From: an uncultured Barnesiella sp.
Lineage (GTDB): Bacteria > Bacteroidota > Bacteroidia > Bacteroidales > Barnesiellaceae
Reading direction: 5' to 3'
Assembly: GCA_944320995.1 (NCBI GenBank)
Contig: CALUJQ010000026.1
Span: forward strand, 1 to 43,985
Length of the DNA stretch: 43,985 nucleotides
In this document: positions 8,784 through 18,230 of the stretch, piece by piece
Layout of the letters: the number at the start of each line of letters is the position of its first letter
Position numbering within the stretch: position 1 is the first letter of the stretch
Program-made: the position numbers and the translations under genes
The notes under the pieces: generated by a model
The model's input: only the letters and a program-made list of their open reading frames with translations
Told to the model about the DNA's origin: nothing
The model's database searches: none

Positions 8784-8897
8784 ACAAATGCGCAACAAAG
8801 GCTATCTTATTGTCTTTTTTCTCTTAATAAAAGTTACAAAATAGAATTACTCCCCCTAATTTCTTTTACAAATTTCCTTTTTTCTCTCCCATTTTGC

Positions 8898-8905
8898 TAA
8901 TTTTG
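8898..8905 (+). promoter_or_regulatory. -7 element for the XRE-cupin gene
   Basis: TAATTTTG matches TAnnTTTG and lies 40 bases before the start codon. No proper TTTG lies 19-21 bases upstream, only a T-rich stretch, so the promoter may be weak or regulated. Confidence 0.5.
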
Positions 8906-8944
8906 TAAAAGAAATTTAGAACCTCTTTTTAAATATTTGCAATT

Positions 8945-9499
8945 ATGAGCGAAGAGATCAAACAAATAGCCGAGCGTCTCGTAGGACTTCGAGACGCCCT
9001 CGACCTGCGTCCCGAAGACATTGCAGCAACCTGCGATACCGATTTGGAAACCTATCTGGGTTACGAATCGGGAGAGAAAGACATTCCCGTGAGTTTCCTG
9101 CACCAATTGGCCAAACACTACGGGGTGGAGTTGCCTGCACTGATGTTTGGCTACGAACCCCGCATGAGTTCCTATTTCCTCACCCGCAAGGACAAAGGGG
9201 TTGCCGTGGAACGTACCAAAGCCTATAAATACCAATCGTTGGCCGCCGGATTTGCCAACCGCAAGGCCGATCCCTTCATGGTAACCGTCGCACCCTCGGC
9301 GCCCGATGCCCCTTTCACTCTCAACACCCACCCCGGGCAAGAGTTCAACTTGGTCCTCGAAGGGTGTCTGCATCTGCATATCGGTGAAAAAGAGTTGATA
9401 CTCAACGAAGGCGACAGCATCATGTTCGACTCGACCCGTCCGCACGGCATGAAAGCCATAGGAAAAAGCCCGGTCAAATTTCTGGCCATTATTTTCTAA
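8945..9499 (+). CDS. XRE-family regulator with C-terminal cupin domain
   Basis: A 184-residue cytoplasmic DNA-binding protein. Residues of about 5-65 form a helix-turn-helix of the XRE/Cro type (EDIAATCDTDLETYLGYESG). Residues of about 110-184 form a cupin barrel, with HPGQEFNLVLEGCLHLHIGE and GDSIMFDSTRPHGMK giving its two conserved motifs. This HTH plus cupin design belongs to one-component regulators that sense a small ligand in the barrel. The acyl-CoA ligase starts 60 bases downstream on the same strand, so the two are probably co-transcribed and the regulator may control that operon. The ligand is unknown; an organic acid or its CoA ester is a reasonable guess. Confidence 0.88.
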   Translation: MSEEIKQIAERLVGLRDALDLRPEDIAATCDTDLETYLGYESGEKDIPVSFLHQLAKHYGVELPALMFGYEPRMSSYFLTRKDKGVAVERTKAYKYQSLAAGFANRKADPFMVTVAPSAPDAPFTLNTHPGQEFNLVLEGCLHLHIGEKELILNEGDSIMFDSTRPHGMKAIGKSPVKFLAIIF

Positions 9500-9532
9500 A
9501 TCGATAATAATCAATTTATAAACATCAAGACA

Positions 9533-9547
9533 AGAGGCAAGGCCTCT
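9533..9547. promoter_or_regulatory. 15-bp perfect inverted repeat before the acyl-CoA ligase gene
   Basis: AGAGGC, AAG, GCCTCT: a perfect 6-bp dyad with a 3-bp centre, ending 12 bases before the ATG at 9560. It could be an operator for the XRE-cupin protein encoded just upstream, or a small hairpin near the ribosome-binding region. Confidence 0.4.
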
Positions 9548-9559
9548 CCATACACTATT

Positions 9560-11215
9560 ATGCTAGAACGTTTTTTAGATAAGACCTCTTTCTCGTCGCA
9601 GGAAGACTTCATGAAGAATTTCAAAGTAAAAATCCCCGACAACTTCAATTTCGGATACGACGTCGTGGATGAGTGGGCTCGCATAGCCCCCGAGAAAAAA
9701 GCGCTGCTCTGGACCAACGACCAAGGGAAACGCATCGATTTCACCTTTGCCGACATCAAACGCGAAAGCGACAAAACCGCCGCCTATTTCCAATCGCTGG
9801 GCATAGGACACGGCGACATGGTGATGCTCATACTCAAACGGCGGTACGAATTTTGGTTCTCGATTATCGCCCTTCACAAACTGGGCGCCGTATGTATCCC
9901 CGCCACCCACCTGCTCACCGAAAAAGATATTATCTATCGGTGCAATGCCGCCGACATCAAGGCCATCGTGGCTTGTGGCGACGAAATAGTCATCGGGCAC
10001 ATCGACCGCGCGAAACCGGCTTCCCCTTCGCTGCAATACCGCATATCCATCGGCCCCATCATTCCCGAAGGGTGGGAAGATTTTCACCGGGGCATCGAGT
10101 CGGCTGCACCTTTTGTGCGTCCCGAGCAGGCCAACAGCAACAACGACACCTCGTTACTCTACTTCACCTCGGGAACTACCGGCGAACCCAAGATGGTAGC
10201 TCACGACTTCACCTATCCATTGGGGCATATCATCACCGGCTCGTTTTGGCATAACCTGCACGAAGACAGCCTGCACCTGACACTCGCCGATACCGGTTGG
10301 GGAAAAGCCGTGTGGGGAAAACTTTATGGGCAATGGATTGCCGGAGCCAACGTCTTTGTCTATGACTTCGAGAAATTCAAGCCAGCCGATGTATTGGACA
10401 TGATCCACAACTACCACATTACATCGTTCTGCGCGCCACCCACCGTTTTCCGCTTCCTCATTCGTGAAGACCTTACCAAATACGACATCTCTTCACTCAA
10501 ATATTGTACCATCGCAGGCGAAGCCCTCAACCCCAAGGTGTACGAAGAGTGGCTGCGCCTCACCGGCATAAAACTGATGGAAGGGTTCGGCCAGACCGAG
10601 ACAACCCTCACCATCGCCACCTATCCGTGGGTAGAACCGAAACCGGGCTCGATGGGCATACGCAACCCGCAATACGACATCGACCTGCTTACCCCCGACG
10701 GCCGCTCGGCCGAGGACGGGGAACAAGGTCAAATCGTCATTCGCACCGACCACGGCAAACCTCTGGGCCTCTTCAAGGAATATTACCGCGACCCACAGAA
10801 GACCTACGAAGCTTATCATGACAACATCTACTATACGGGCGACGTGGCTTGGCGGGACGAAGACGGGTATTTCTGGTTTGTCGGGAGAGCCGACGACGTT
10901 ATCAAATCGTCGGGCTACCGCATAGGCCCGTTCGAGGTAGAAAGCGCACTAATGACTCACCCTGCTGTCGTCGAGTGTGCCGTTACCGGTGTCCCCGACG
11001 AAATACGGGGGCAGGTCGTCAAAGCCACTATCGTACTGGCCGCCGGCTATAAGGACAAAGCCGGTGAGCCTCTTGTCAAGGAGATACAAGACCATGTGAA
11101 GCGAGTCACCGCCCCATACAAATACCCCCGGGTCATCGAGTTTGTCGAGGAACTGCCCAAGACCATCAGCGGGAAAATCCGTCGGGTAGAGATACGAGAT
11201 AAAGATAATGTATAA
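9560..11215 (+). CDS. AMP-forming acyl-CoA synthetase (acetyl/medium-chain type)
   Basis: A 551-residue member of the ANL superfamily, which activates a carboxylic acid with ATP and then forms its CoA thioester. The P-loop-like motif is YFTSGTTGEPK (201-211). GFGQTE is the adenine/acid-pocket motif, YTGDVAWRDEDGYFWFVGR with DDVIKSSGYRIG forms the hinge and core of the C-terminal domain, and PKTISGKIRR holds the adenylation lysine K539. The length is shorter than acetyl-CoA synthetase proper (about 650), so a medium-chain or other short acid is likely; the exact substrate cannot be read. Its pairing with an XRE-cupin regulator suggests substrate-responsive control. Confidence 0.9.
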   Translation: MLERFLDKTSFSSQEDFMKNFKVKIPDNFNFGYDVVDEWARIAPEKKALLWTNDQGKRIDFTFADIKRESDKTAAYFQSLGIGHGDMVMLILKRRYEFWFSIIALHKLGAVCIPATHLLTEKDIIYRCNAADIKAIVACGDEIVIGHIDRAKPASPSLQYRISIGPIIPEGWEDFHRGIESAAPFVRPEQANSNNDTSLLYFTSGTTGEPKMVAHDFTYPLGHIITGSFWHNLHEDSLHLTLADTGWGKAVWGKLYGQWIAGANVFVYDFEKFKPADVLDMIHNYHITSFCAPPTVFRFLIREDLTKYDISSLKYCTIAGEALNPKVYEEWLRLTGIKLMEGFGQTETTLTIATYPWVEPKPGSMGIRNPQYDIDLLTPDGRSAEDGEQGQIVIRTDHGKPLGLFKEYYRDPQKTYEAYHDNIYYTGDVAWRDEDGYFWFVGRADDVIKSSGYRIGPFEVESALMTHPAVVECAVTGVPDEIRGQVVKATIVLAAGYKDKAGEPLVKEIQDHVKRVTAPYKYPRVIEFVEELPKTISGKIRRVEIRDKDNV

Positions 11216-11236
11216 TAATTTCATGTCGATTATCCC

Positions 11237-11668
11237 ATGCAAGTGAGCAATGAATGGTTCGTAGCCGACACCGAAAACGAAGGTAAACCACTCATCGTGC
11301 GAGGACGGCTTTTCCTCGATGCCCTCAGGCAGTCGGGAGAATTCCCCACTCGCATCGCTCTCGTGTGGGAATACGGCGGAGATATAAAAGGCTTGCCTAC
11401 CGAAAAGGAGACACAGGCACTCGACCTTCTCAACGAACAATTGCGCGAAGCCCTCGAAGAGAAAAGGGTTGCTATCCTCACCGCCATTTTTATCGGCAAC
11501 CGAACGGCCCGTTATGAATATTATGGCATATCGGTCGAGCGTTTCGCTCCTATCGTGGACGAGACTTTCGCCCAATATCCCGCCCTACCGTTCAGAATCG
11601 GGGCAAAAAGCGACCCCGAATGGAATAACTATATCGAAACTGTTCAACAATTTGCCATACAGCCATGA
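11237..11668 (+). CDS. DUF695-like protein
   Basis: A 143-residue soluble protein with no signal peptide. The pattern FPTRIALVWEYGGDIKGLPT, a middle LLNEQLREALEE helix, then TAIFIGNRTARYEYYG and a terminal DPEWNNYIETV resembles the DUF695 family, whose function is unknown. The match is from memory of the pattern, so I hold it loosely. The stop overlaps the proB start (ATGA), and the gene starts 21 bases after the acyl-CoA ligase. It therefore opens or continues the long plus-strand operon that contains proline and arginine genes. Confidence 0.7.
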   Translation: MQVSNEWFVADTENEGKPLIVRGRLFLDALRQSGEFPTRIALVWEYGGDIKGLPTEKETQALDLLNEQLREALEEKRVAILTAIFIGNRTARYEYYGISVERFAPIVDETFAQYPALPFRIGAKSDPEWNNYIETVQQFAIQP

Positions 11669-12747
11669 GTTACAACCGCAAACGCATCACCGTAAAAATA
11701 GGGAGCAACGTACTGACCCGTCCCGACGGCACGCTCGACATCACTCGCATGTCGGCCCTTACCGACCAGATAGCTGCGCTACACAAAGCCGGTATCGAAG
11801 TGATTGTCATCTCGTCGGGAGCTGTCGCCTCGGGACGCAGCGAACTGAAAGAGCATCGTAAACTCGACTCGGTATCGGCACGGCAACTCTTCTCGGCCGT
11901 GGGGCAAGCCAAACTAATCAACCGTTATTACGAATTGTTTCGGGAACATGGTATCGCCTGCGGACAAGTACTCACCACCAAAGAGAATTTTTCTACCCGG
12001 CGGCAATACCTCACGCAAAAACAGTGCATGGAGGTGATGCTCGACAACGGCGTGATTCCCATTGTCAACGAAAACGACACCATCTCGGTAACTGAACTTA
12101 TGTTTACCGACAATGACGAACTATCGGGATTGATTTCGGCCATGATGGACGTCGAGACCCTTATCATTCTCAGCAATATCGACGGCATTTATAACGGCAA
12201 TCCGGCCGATGCCGGCAGCCAAGTCATTCCTGAAATTTTAGCGGGACAAGAGTTGTCGCAATACATACAATCGGGCAAATCTTCCTTCGGCCGCGGCGGA
12301 ATGCTCACCAAATGCAACATCGCCCGCAAAGTGGCCGACGAGGGTATCGAGGTCGTTATCGCCAACGGGAAAAAAGAGAACATCTTGCTCAACCTCCTCA
12401 AAGAGGGGAGTTCCGAGATTTGTACCCGATTCGTCCCCTCACCCAACCCCATATCGAGTGTCAAACGCTGGATCGCACACTCCGAAGGCTTTGCCAAAGG
12501 CCGGTTGCACCTGAACGCCGGAGCCGTCGAAGCCATACACTCGCAACAAGCCGTGAGCATCCTGCCTATCGGAGTCACCGAGGTCGAAGGTGATTTCGAG
12601 CGAGACGACATCGTGCGTATCGTCGCACCCGACGGTTCGCCCTTAGGAGTAGGACGCATCGCCTTCGACAGCGAAACAGCCCGCCAGCTTATCGGGAAAC
12701 AGGGTGCCAAACCACTCATTCACTACGATTACCTCTATCTCGACTAA
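11665..12747 (+). CDS. proB: glutamate 5-kinase
   Basis: A 360-residue enzyme that phosphorylates glutamate as the first step of proline synthesis. The amino-acid kinase domain fills residues 1-260: [17 protein letters not shown] at the start, [44 protein letters not shown] and a YNGNPAD region. A C-terminal PUA domain follows, from about residue 275 ([13 protein letters not shown]) to the end ([14 protein letters not shown]). The length is normal for the two-domain form. Its start overlaps the upstream gene and proA follows, so the two pathway enzymes are made together. Confidence 0.96.
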   Translation: MSYNRKRITVKIGSNVLTRPDGTLDITRMSALTDQIAALHKAGIEVIVISSGAVASGRSELKEHRKLDSVSARQLFSAVGQAKLINRYYELFREHGIACGQVLTTKENFSTRRQYLTQKQCMEVMLDNGVIPIVNENDTISVTELMFTDNDELSGLISAMMDVETLIILSNIDGIYNGNPADAGSQVIPEILAGQELSQYIQSGKSSFGRGGMLTKCNIARKVADEGIEVVIANGKKENILLNLLKEGSSEICTRFVPSPNPISSVKRWIAHSEGFAKGRLHLNAGAVEAIHSQQAVSILPIGVTEVEGDFERDDIVRIVAPDGSPLGVGRIAFDSETARQLIGKQGAKPLIHYDYLYLD

Positions 12748-12786
12748 CTTTAACGATTTTATATAATCCCCCTCGAAAAAAAAGAT

Positions 12787-12794
12787 TACTTTTG
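12787..12794 (+). promoter_or_regulatory. Possible internal -7 element before proA
   Basis: TACTTTTG fits TAnnTTTG and lies 18 bases before the proA ATG. No TTTG is found at the right distance upstream. It may give extra proA transcription on top of read-through from proB. Confidence 0.35.
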
Positions 12795-12812
12795 CTTACA
12801 CACATAGCGAAC

Positions 12813-14066
12813 ATGACTACCGATTTGAACCATATTTTCGACAAGGTCCGGATAGCCGCCGGCAAGTTGAACCTCATCGACCCCGAAACGATCGACAAGA
12901 TTCTTTGTGCCGTAGCCGACGAAGCCGACCGCCAGACCGACTATATCCTGCAAGAAAACAGCCGCGATCTGGAGCGTATGCCCGAGAGCGATCCCCGATA
13001 CGACCGGCTGATGCTTACCCGGGAACGAATCGCAGGAATTACGGCCGACATGCGACGAGTGTCCCAACTGCCCTCTCCATTGGGGCGGATATTGGCTTCG
13101 TTCGATCGCCCCAACGGCATGCATATCGACAAAGTATCGGTACCGTTCGGCGTCATCGGCATCATCTACGAGGCGCGGCCCAACGTAACCTTCGATGTAT
13201 TTTCGCTCTGCTTGAAATCGGGGAATGCCTGTATCCTCAAAGGCGGTAGCGATGCCCAATACTCCAACCTCGCACTTATCAACATTATCAACAAGGTGTT
13301 GATAAGTCATGGAATAGATTGTAACACAGCAATTTTACTACCCAACGACCACAGCTTTACCGACAAGTTATTAACAGCCGTGGGACAGGTCGATCTCATT
13401 ATCCCCCGGGGCAGCAGCCGACTCATCGACTATGTGCGCGAGCATGCCCTCGTGCCGGTCATCGAAACAGGAGCCGGGATATGTCACACCTATTTCGACA
13501 AAGCGGGCGATTTGGAAAAGGGTCGTAACATCGTATGCAACGCAAAGACCCGCCGGGTAAGCGTATGCAACGCCCTCGATTGCCTCATTGTCCATCAAGA
13601 CCGGCTATCCGATTTGGCTGCACTCTGCGAACCATTGGCAACAAAGAATGTCATCATCTATGCCGACCCGCAAGCTTACGAAGCCCTCGCCGGGAAATAT
13701 CCCGATACCCTTTTACAACCGGCCACCGACGACAGCTTCGGGACAGAATTCCTCGACTACAAAATGGCGGTGAAAACAGTGAAGGATCTCGACGAAGCGC
13801 TGGCCCACATCGCCCGTTATTCGTCGAAACACAGCGAAAGTATCGTCACCGAGGACGAAACCGCCAAACAACGGTTCACCCGGCAAGTCGATGCCGCTTG
13901 CGTCTATACCAACGTATCGACAGCCTTTACCGACGGGGGGCAATTCGGGTTCGGAGCCGAAATCGGCATCAGTACACAGAAATTACATGCAAGAGGCCCG
14001 ATGGCCCTCCCCGAGCTGACCACTTACAAATACATTATTTCCGGCAACGGACAAACTCGACAATAA
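12813..14066 (+). CDS. proA: glutamate-5-semialdehyde dehydrogenase
   Basis: A 417-residue NADPH-dependent reductase that turns glutamyl 5-phosphate into the semialdehyde, the second step of proline synthesis. Conserved segments are [19 protein letters not shown], the nucleotide-binding [43 protein letters not shown] and [12 protein letters not shown] with the catalytic cysteine C252. [12 protein letters not shown] and [21 protein letters not shown] close the family pattern. The ATG at 12813 is preferred over a TTG at 12792, which overlaps the -7 element. argF' follows after 7 bases. Confidence 0.96.
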   Translation: MTTDLNHIFDKVRIAAGKLNLIDPETIDKILCAVADEADRQTDYILQENSRDLERMPESDPRYDRLMLTRERIAGITADMRRVSQLPSPLGRILASFDRPNGMHIDKVSVPFGVIGIIYEARPNVTFDVFSLCLKSGNACILKGGSDAQYSNLALINIINKVLISHGIDCNTAILLPNDHSFTDKLLTAVGQVDLIIPRGSSRLIDYVREHALVPVIETGAGICHTYFDKAGDLEKGRNIVCNAKTRRVSVCNALDCLIVHQDRLSDLAALCEPLATKNVIIYADPQAYEALAGKYPDTLLQPATDDSFGTEFLDYKMAVKTVKDLDEALAHIARYSSKHSESIVTEDETAKQRFTRQVDAACVYTNVSTAFTDGGQFGFGAEIGISTQKLHARGPMALPELTTYKYIISGNGQTRQ

Positions 14067-14073
14067 CACCATT

Positions 14074-15027
14074 ATGAGACACTTCACCAACGTACACGAC
14101 ATCGGCGACTTGAAGGCTGCCGTCAAAGAAGCCCTCGAAGTTAAATCCAATCGATTTGCCTACAAACATCTGGGCCAAGACAAGACCTTGATGATGATCT
14201 TCTTCAATTCAAGTCTGCGCACGCGGCTGAGTACGCAAAAGGCCGCCATGAATTTAGGCATGAATGTCATGGTCTTAGATGTAAATCAAGGAGCTTGGAA
14301 ATTGGAGACCGAACGAGGAGTCGTCATGGACGGCGACAAACCCGAACATTTGCTCGAAGCCATTCCCGTAATGGGTTGCTATTGCGACGTGATAGGAGTA
14401 CGCTCCTTTGCCCGGTTCGAAAGTAAAAGCGACGATTACGAAGAGAAGATTCTCAACCAGTTCATTCAATATTCGGGACGGCCGGTATTCAGTATGGAAG
14501 CTGCCACTCGACACCCGTTACAAAGTTTTGCCGACCTCATCACAATCGAGGAACACAAAAAAACGGCACGGCCCAAAGTGGTCATGACGTGGGCTCCACA
14601 CCCCAAATCCCTACCGCAGGCTGTTCCCAATTCGTTCGCCGAGTGGATGAACCAAACCGACTACGAGTTTGTCATCACCCACCCCAAAGGCTATGAACTG
14701 GCACCCCAATTCGTAGGGAAAGCCCGTGTCGAATACGACCAGCGAAAAGCATTCGAAGGCGCCGACTTCATCTATGCCAAAAACTGGGCGGCATACGCCG
14801 ATCCCAACTATGGAAAAGTCATCAGCACCGACCGCAGTTGGACCGTTGACAGTGAGAAAATGGCGCTTACCAACAATGCCTTCTTCCTGCACTGCCTTCC
14901 CGTGCGCCGCAACATGATTGTGACCGACGATGTCATTGAAAGCCCGCAATCGCTCGTAATCCCCGAGGCTGCCAACCGGGAAATATCGGCACAAGTCGTT
15001 CTGAAACGTATTCTCGAATCTCTTTAA
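14074..15027 (+). CDS. argF': N-succinylornithine carbamoyltransferase
   Basis: A 317-residue transcarbamylase of the arginine pathway. The carbamoyl-phosphate loop is SSLRTR (46-51). HCLPVRRN is the later signature, and FIYAKNWAAY lies in the acyl-ornithine region. Most bacteria use ornithine itself. In Bacteroides fragilis the enzyme acts on N-succinyl-L-ornithine, and proline at position 90, instead of the glutamate of the N-acetylornithine enzymes, sets that preference. Here residue 90 is proline (GDKPEHLLEA), so succinylated intermediates are predicted. It lies directly after proBA, as in other Bacteroidales, and a small secreted or barrel protein follows after 10 bases. Confidence 0.9.
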   Translation: MRHFTNVHDIGDLKAAVKEALEVKSNRFAYKHLGQDKTLMMIFFNSSLRTRLSTQKAAMNLGMNVMVLDVNQGAWKLETERGVVMDGDKPEHLLEAIPVMGCYCDVIGVRSFARFESKSDDYEEKILNQFIQYSGRPVFSMEAATRHPLQSFADLITIEEHKKTARPKVVMTWAPHPKSLPQAVPNSFAEWMNQTDYEFVITHPKGYELAPQFVGKARVEYDQRKAFEGADFIYAKNWAAYADPNYGKVISTDRSWTVDSEKMALTNNAFFLHCLPVRRNMIVTDDVIESPQSLVIPEAANREISAQVVLKRILESL

Positions 15028-15037
15028 CGCCATACGT

Positions 15038-16198
15038 ATGAAACGCCTTCTTATTCTTTTTTGGATAGTATGCTCGTTTGGGACATATAGCCAAGCCGAG
15101 AATCCCGCCGATTACAAAAATTGGACCGACGGGAAATTGTCGTGGGACGATTTTCAAGATACGCTCCGACTCAAAGGCGTTCCTTCGTCATTCAACGCAT
15201 TTTTAAAAATCGAGAATACCAAAGATCGCGACGGAAACACAAAAACGATTCGGCCCGAGGCTTTGGCCTGTTTCGACCGGCGGCACTCCTTTGCCGAAAA
15301 AGAGATACAATCCCCCAATCAACTTCGTCTGTTCCAGCTCAAATACGACCTGCTCGAAGTTTACCGCCGCCGGTTGCAAACCGAGTTGAACCTCGGAGTC
15401 ATGGGTATTGCCGCCGATAACCGCACGCGACAATATATGGACCTGTATGAAGAGCAATGCAAAAATGCCGAAAAGGATACGGAAAACGGGCAAAACGAAG
15501 AGAAGTTGCAGGAGTGGGAATTTTATGTCACCAAAGAACTGATTGAAAATCCGGCACCGCCGGTTCCCCGTATATCCCCCCGGCGGTTTGGATACGGATT
15601 CTATTTAGGAACGGGAGCCACTTTCCCAGTAGGAGACTTATGCCACTATTGGGACCCCTCATGGTCGGTCAATGTCGGATTCGATTTAGGCTATATAAAC
15701 ACTCACCTGCTATGCGATTTCTCAGCCGGAACCGCACGAAGCCGCCACGACATACGCATTGAAAAAGACGGGATTCACGACGTGTGGCTTCGTAACACCC
15801 ATAATACCTATACCTCTATCTCTTTGGGAATAGGCCAGCAACTCGTCTCGACCAAATATTTCGCACTGATGCCTTACGTCGGGTGCATCTGGTCGGGTTA
15901 CTCCGACCAATTCAAAACTGGCGACGGGAGAAACGAACGAACCACCCTGTCCTACACCAACTTCAACTGGACTGCCGGCATCTGCTTCGACTACCGCTTC
16001 TCCACAACCGTATCGCTGGTACCCTCGTTTTGGCGCGGACACCGCGAAATATTCACTGCATCGATCCGAACCAAACTATTTATCAACCGCGAACAATACA
16101 AACATTTCGACACCATAGAAGGCAATACGCTGAGAGGCTGCAAACTGGGATTTTCGGTCGCCTGCCTCGGATTCAGCCGACTGCTGCAAATCAAATAA
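15038..16198 (+). CDS. Secreted protein, DUF922-like N-terminal part and outer-membrane barrel-like C-terminal part
   Basis: 386 residues with a signal peptide (about 1-20). Residues 33-115 resemble the DUF922 family, starting KLSWDDFQ and ending in a helix [10 protein letters not shown]. In DUF922 that helix carries HEQxHFD, a zinc-protease-like motif. Here the aligned residues 98-104 read LFQLKYD, so both histidines and the glutamate are absent. From about residue 190 to the end, alternating aromatic strands ([36 protein letters not shown]) look like an 8-to-10-strand outer-membrane barrel. The DUF922 link is my inference from motif order. It sits between argF' and thyA with short gaps, so it shares the operon, though its role there is unclear. 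Confidence 0.65.
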   Translation: MKRLLILFWIVCSFGTYSQAENPADYKNWTDGKLSWDDFQDTLRLKGVPSSFNAFLKIENTKDRDGNTKTIRPEALACFDRRHSFAEKEIQSPNQLRLFQLKYDLLEVYRRRLQTELNLGVMGIAADNRTRQYMDLYEEQCKNAEKDTENGQNEEKLQEWEFYVTKELIENPAPPVPRISPRRFGYGFYLGTGATFPVGDLCHYWDPSWSVNVGFDLGYINTHLLCDFSAGTARSRHDIRIEKDGIHDVWLRNTHNTYTSISLGIGQQLVSTKYFALMPYVGCIWSGYSDQFKTGDGRNERTTLSYTNFNWTAGICFDYRFSTTVSLVPSFWRGHREIFTASIRTKLFINREQYKHFDTIEGNTLRGCKLGFSVACLGFSRLLQIK

Positions 16199-16217
16199 AA
16201 CCGTATTCACAAACGAC

Positions 16218-17012
16218 ATGAAACAATACCTCGACCTTTTACAGCATGTACTCGACCACGGCGTACTCAAAGAGGACCGCACGGGCACAGGCACCCATAG
16301 CGTATTCGGCTATCAAATGCGTTTCGACCTGCACGACGGATTCCCCTTGCTCACCACCAAGAAACTGCACCTCAAATCGATTATTTACGAACTGCTGTGG
16401 TTCTTGAAAGGCGATACCAACGTAAAATACCTACAAGAAAACGGAGTGCGTATATGGAACGAATGGGCCGACAGAAACGGAGACCTCGGCCACATATACG
16501 GATACCAGTGGCGCTCATGGCCCGACTATAACGGAGGCCATATCGACCAAATAACAGAGGCTATCGAGACAATCAAACACAACCCCGACTCGCGACGCAT
16601 CATCGTAAGTGCTTGGAATGTAGCCGACCTTCCACAGATGAACTTGCCCCCTTGCCACGCCTTCTTCCAATTTTATGTGGCCAATGGTAAACTGAGCCTG
16701 CAACTCTACCAACGCAGTGCCGACATCTTCCTCGGAGTACCGTTCAACATTGCCTCATATGCCTTGTTACTCCTCATGGTGGCACAGGTGACGGGGCTCG
16801 AAGCCGGCGAATTTGTCCATACGCTGGGCGATGCTCACATCTACAACAACCATATCGAACAAGTGCGCGAACAGCTCTCCCGAGACCCCCGGCCGCTCCC
16901 GAAAATAAAACTGAATCCCGCCGTGACCGACATATTCGACTTCAAATACGAAGATTTCGAATTAACCGATTATAACCCACACCCCCACATTGCCGGGAAA
17001 GTAGCCGTATAA
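16218..17012 (+). CDS. thyA: thymidylate synthase
   Basis: A 264-residue enzyme, the same length as E. coli ThyA. It methylates dUMP to dTMP using methylenetetrahydrofolate and releases dihydrofolate. The active-site cysteine is C146 in [13 protein letters not shown]. The phosphate-binding DRTGTGT (20-26), [10 protein letters not shown] (125-134), the dUMP-binding [20 protein letters not shown] and the end [11 protein letters not shown] are all present. The gene is followed after one base by folA, which recycles the dihydrofolate it makes, a classic functional pair. Confidence 0.97.
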   Translation: MKQYLDLLQHVLDHGVLKEDRTGTGTHSVFGYQMRFDLHDGFPLLTTKKLHLKSIIYELLWFLKGDTNVKYLQENGVRIWNEWADRNGDLGHIYGYQWRSWPDYNGGHIDQITEAIETIKHNPDSRRIIVSAWNVADLPQMNLPPCHAFFQFYVANGKLSLQLYQRSADIFLGVPFNIASYALLLLMVAQVTGLEAGEFVHTLGDAHIYNNHIEQVREQLSRDPRPLPKIKLNPAVTDIFDFKYEDFELTDYNPHPHIAGKVAV

Positions 17013-17013
17013 A

Positions 17014-17523
17014 ATGATGCCTCGACTCGCTCTCATCGCCGCTGTCGCCGAAAACGGAGCCATCGGCCGCAACCAACAATTGTTGTGCCACCTGCCCAAC
17101 GACTTGAAATTTTTCAAAGCACTTACCTCGGGACATACCGTGGTGATGGGGCGGCGCACATTCGAATCACTCCCCAACGGAGCCCTGCCCAATCGCCGGA
17201 ACATTGTCCTTACTCACAACCGGGATATGGCGTGGCCCAATGTAACCATCATTCACCGGCTCGACGAAATAGGGGAGAAAGAAACCGACGACGAGATATT
17301 CATCATCGGCGGGGCCTCGCTCTACAACGAAACCATCGGGCTGGCCGACACACTCTATATCACCCATATCCATCACTCGTTCGACGACGCCGATACTTTC
17401 TTCCCGAAAATAGACAATGAAATATGGATAAAAACCGATATACGGGAAATGCCGGCCGACGAAAAACACCCCTACCCATACTCCTTCGTAACCTATAAAC
17501 GCAAAGAGAATAACCCCGAATAA
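17014..17523 (+). CDS. folA: dihydrofolate reductase
   Basis: A 169-residue NADPH-dependent reductase that regenerates tetrahydrofolate. LALIAAVAENGAIGRNQQLL is the start of the fold. CHLPNDLKFFKALTSG carries the acidic substrate-binding residue, with GHTVVMGRRTFESLP as the coenzyme-binding strand, and EIFIIGGASLYNETIG holds the conserved double glycine. Two adjacent ATGs (17014 and 17017) could start it. It is coupled to thyA and ends the long biosynthetic operon just before the hairpin at 17528-17552. Confidence 0.96.
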   Translation: MMPRLALIAAVAENGAIGRNQQLLCHLPNDLKFFKALTSGHTVVMGRRTFESLPNGALPNRRNIVLTHNRDMAWPNVTIIHRLDEIGEKETDDEIFIIGGASLYNETIGLADTLYITHIHHSFDDADTFFPKIDNEIWIKTDIREMPADEKHPYPYSFVTYKRKENNPE

Positions 17524-17527
17524 TCGC

Positions 17528-17552
17528 ACAGGCAGGACTATCTCCTGCCTGT
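17528..17552. terminator. Bidirectional hairpin between folA and the PepSY-like gene
   Basis: A perfect 10-bp stem (ACAGGCAGGA with TCCTGCCTGT) around a 5-base loop. The minus-strand gene's stop codon lies in the loop (17538-17540), so the hairpin overlaps its last codons. There is no strong T tract on either side. Confidence 0.7.
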
Positions 17553-17993
17553 CGTCGTTATATCCCCGTCGTTATTAAATTTCAATTCGACAATAGGCGC
17601 AGTATTCAACTCGATTTCATATCCCCAATCGTAACGGGCCACCTCAATAATGCCCGAGTTGGGATATTGGGTCGCCACATAGGTCAACAGATTACCCGGT
17701 AAAACAGCAATCTGCAAAGCCGAGGGAAGGACCTGTAAATTCCCGTCCACCTCCCGCCAACCCCCGTCTTTATAGAACTTCAACTCAAACCCGTTGCTCA
17801 ACCACACTTTGTAACGGACTTCGTCATCGGCCTTTTTCTCGGCCTTGACAACCTGTACACCGGCAAAATAATCGCTCACAAACTGGTGTATCGCGTCCGG
17901 CAAATATTGGTAATCCACCCGCTCGTCATCGTCACAGGCACTCAATCCGACAAGTCCCGCGAACAAAATAAAACTCCACAAAAATGTTTTCAT
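17538..17993 (-). CDS. PepSY-like (DUF2874) lipoprotein
   Basis: A 151-residue predicted lipoprotein (lipobox GLSAC, Cys20). Two repeats of the PepSY-like pattern follow, each a helix then strands. The first runs from LPDAIHQFVSDYFAGVQVVKAEKK through YKVWLSNGFELKFYKDGGWREVDG. The second runs from LPSALQIAVLPGNLLTYVATQYP through YEIELNTAPIVELKFNNDGD. Members are periplasmic and common in Bacteroidetes; their role is unknown, with protease inhibition only proposed by analogy with PepSY. It converges on folA. No convincing promoter is visible upstream. Confidence 0.85.
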   Translation of the reverse strand: MKTFLWSFILFAGLVGLSACDDDERVDYQYLPDAIHQFVSDYFAGVQVVKAEKKADDEVRYKVWLSNGFELKFYKDGGWREVDGNLQVLPSALQIAVLPGNLLTYVATQYPNSGIIEVARYDWGYEIELNTAPIVELKFNNDGDITTTGRR

Positions 17994-18196
17994 ATTTCTC
18001 CCTGTTTAATTTTTTATCCATATAACAATTCTACCCGCCGATAGGTCGGTTATCCATATAAAATTTCATATTGGCTTGGCTTTACAGAAGAATACCAAAA
18101 TGTAACACATTTGTAATATTCTACTAACAAATTGCCATAAAAATGGAGATTTGTAAAAATAATGTTAAAACGATGTGTTTTTTTGAGAAGATTGTG

Positions 18197-18226
18197 TTTG
18201 TATATGGATTTATATGCTTACATTTG
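18197..18226 (+). promoter_or_regulatory. Candidate promoter of an intergenic small RNA
   Basis: TTTG (18197-18200), an 18-base spacer, and TACATTTG (18219-18226). The spacer is one or two bases shorter than ideal. It points to the terminator at 18267-18298 and not to a gene. Confidence 0.45.
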
Positions 18227-18230
18227 CAAT

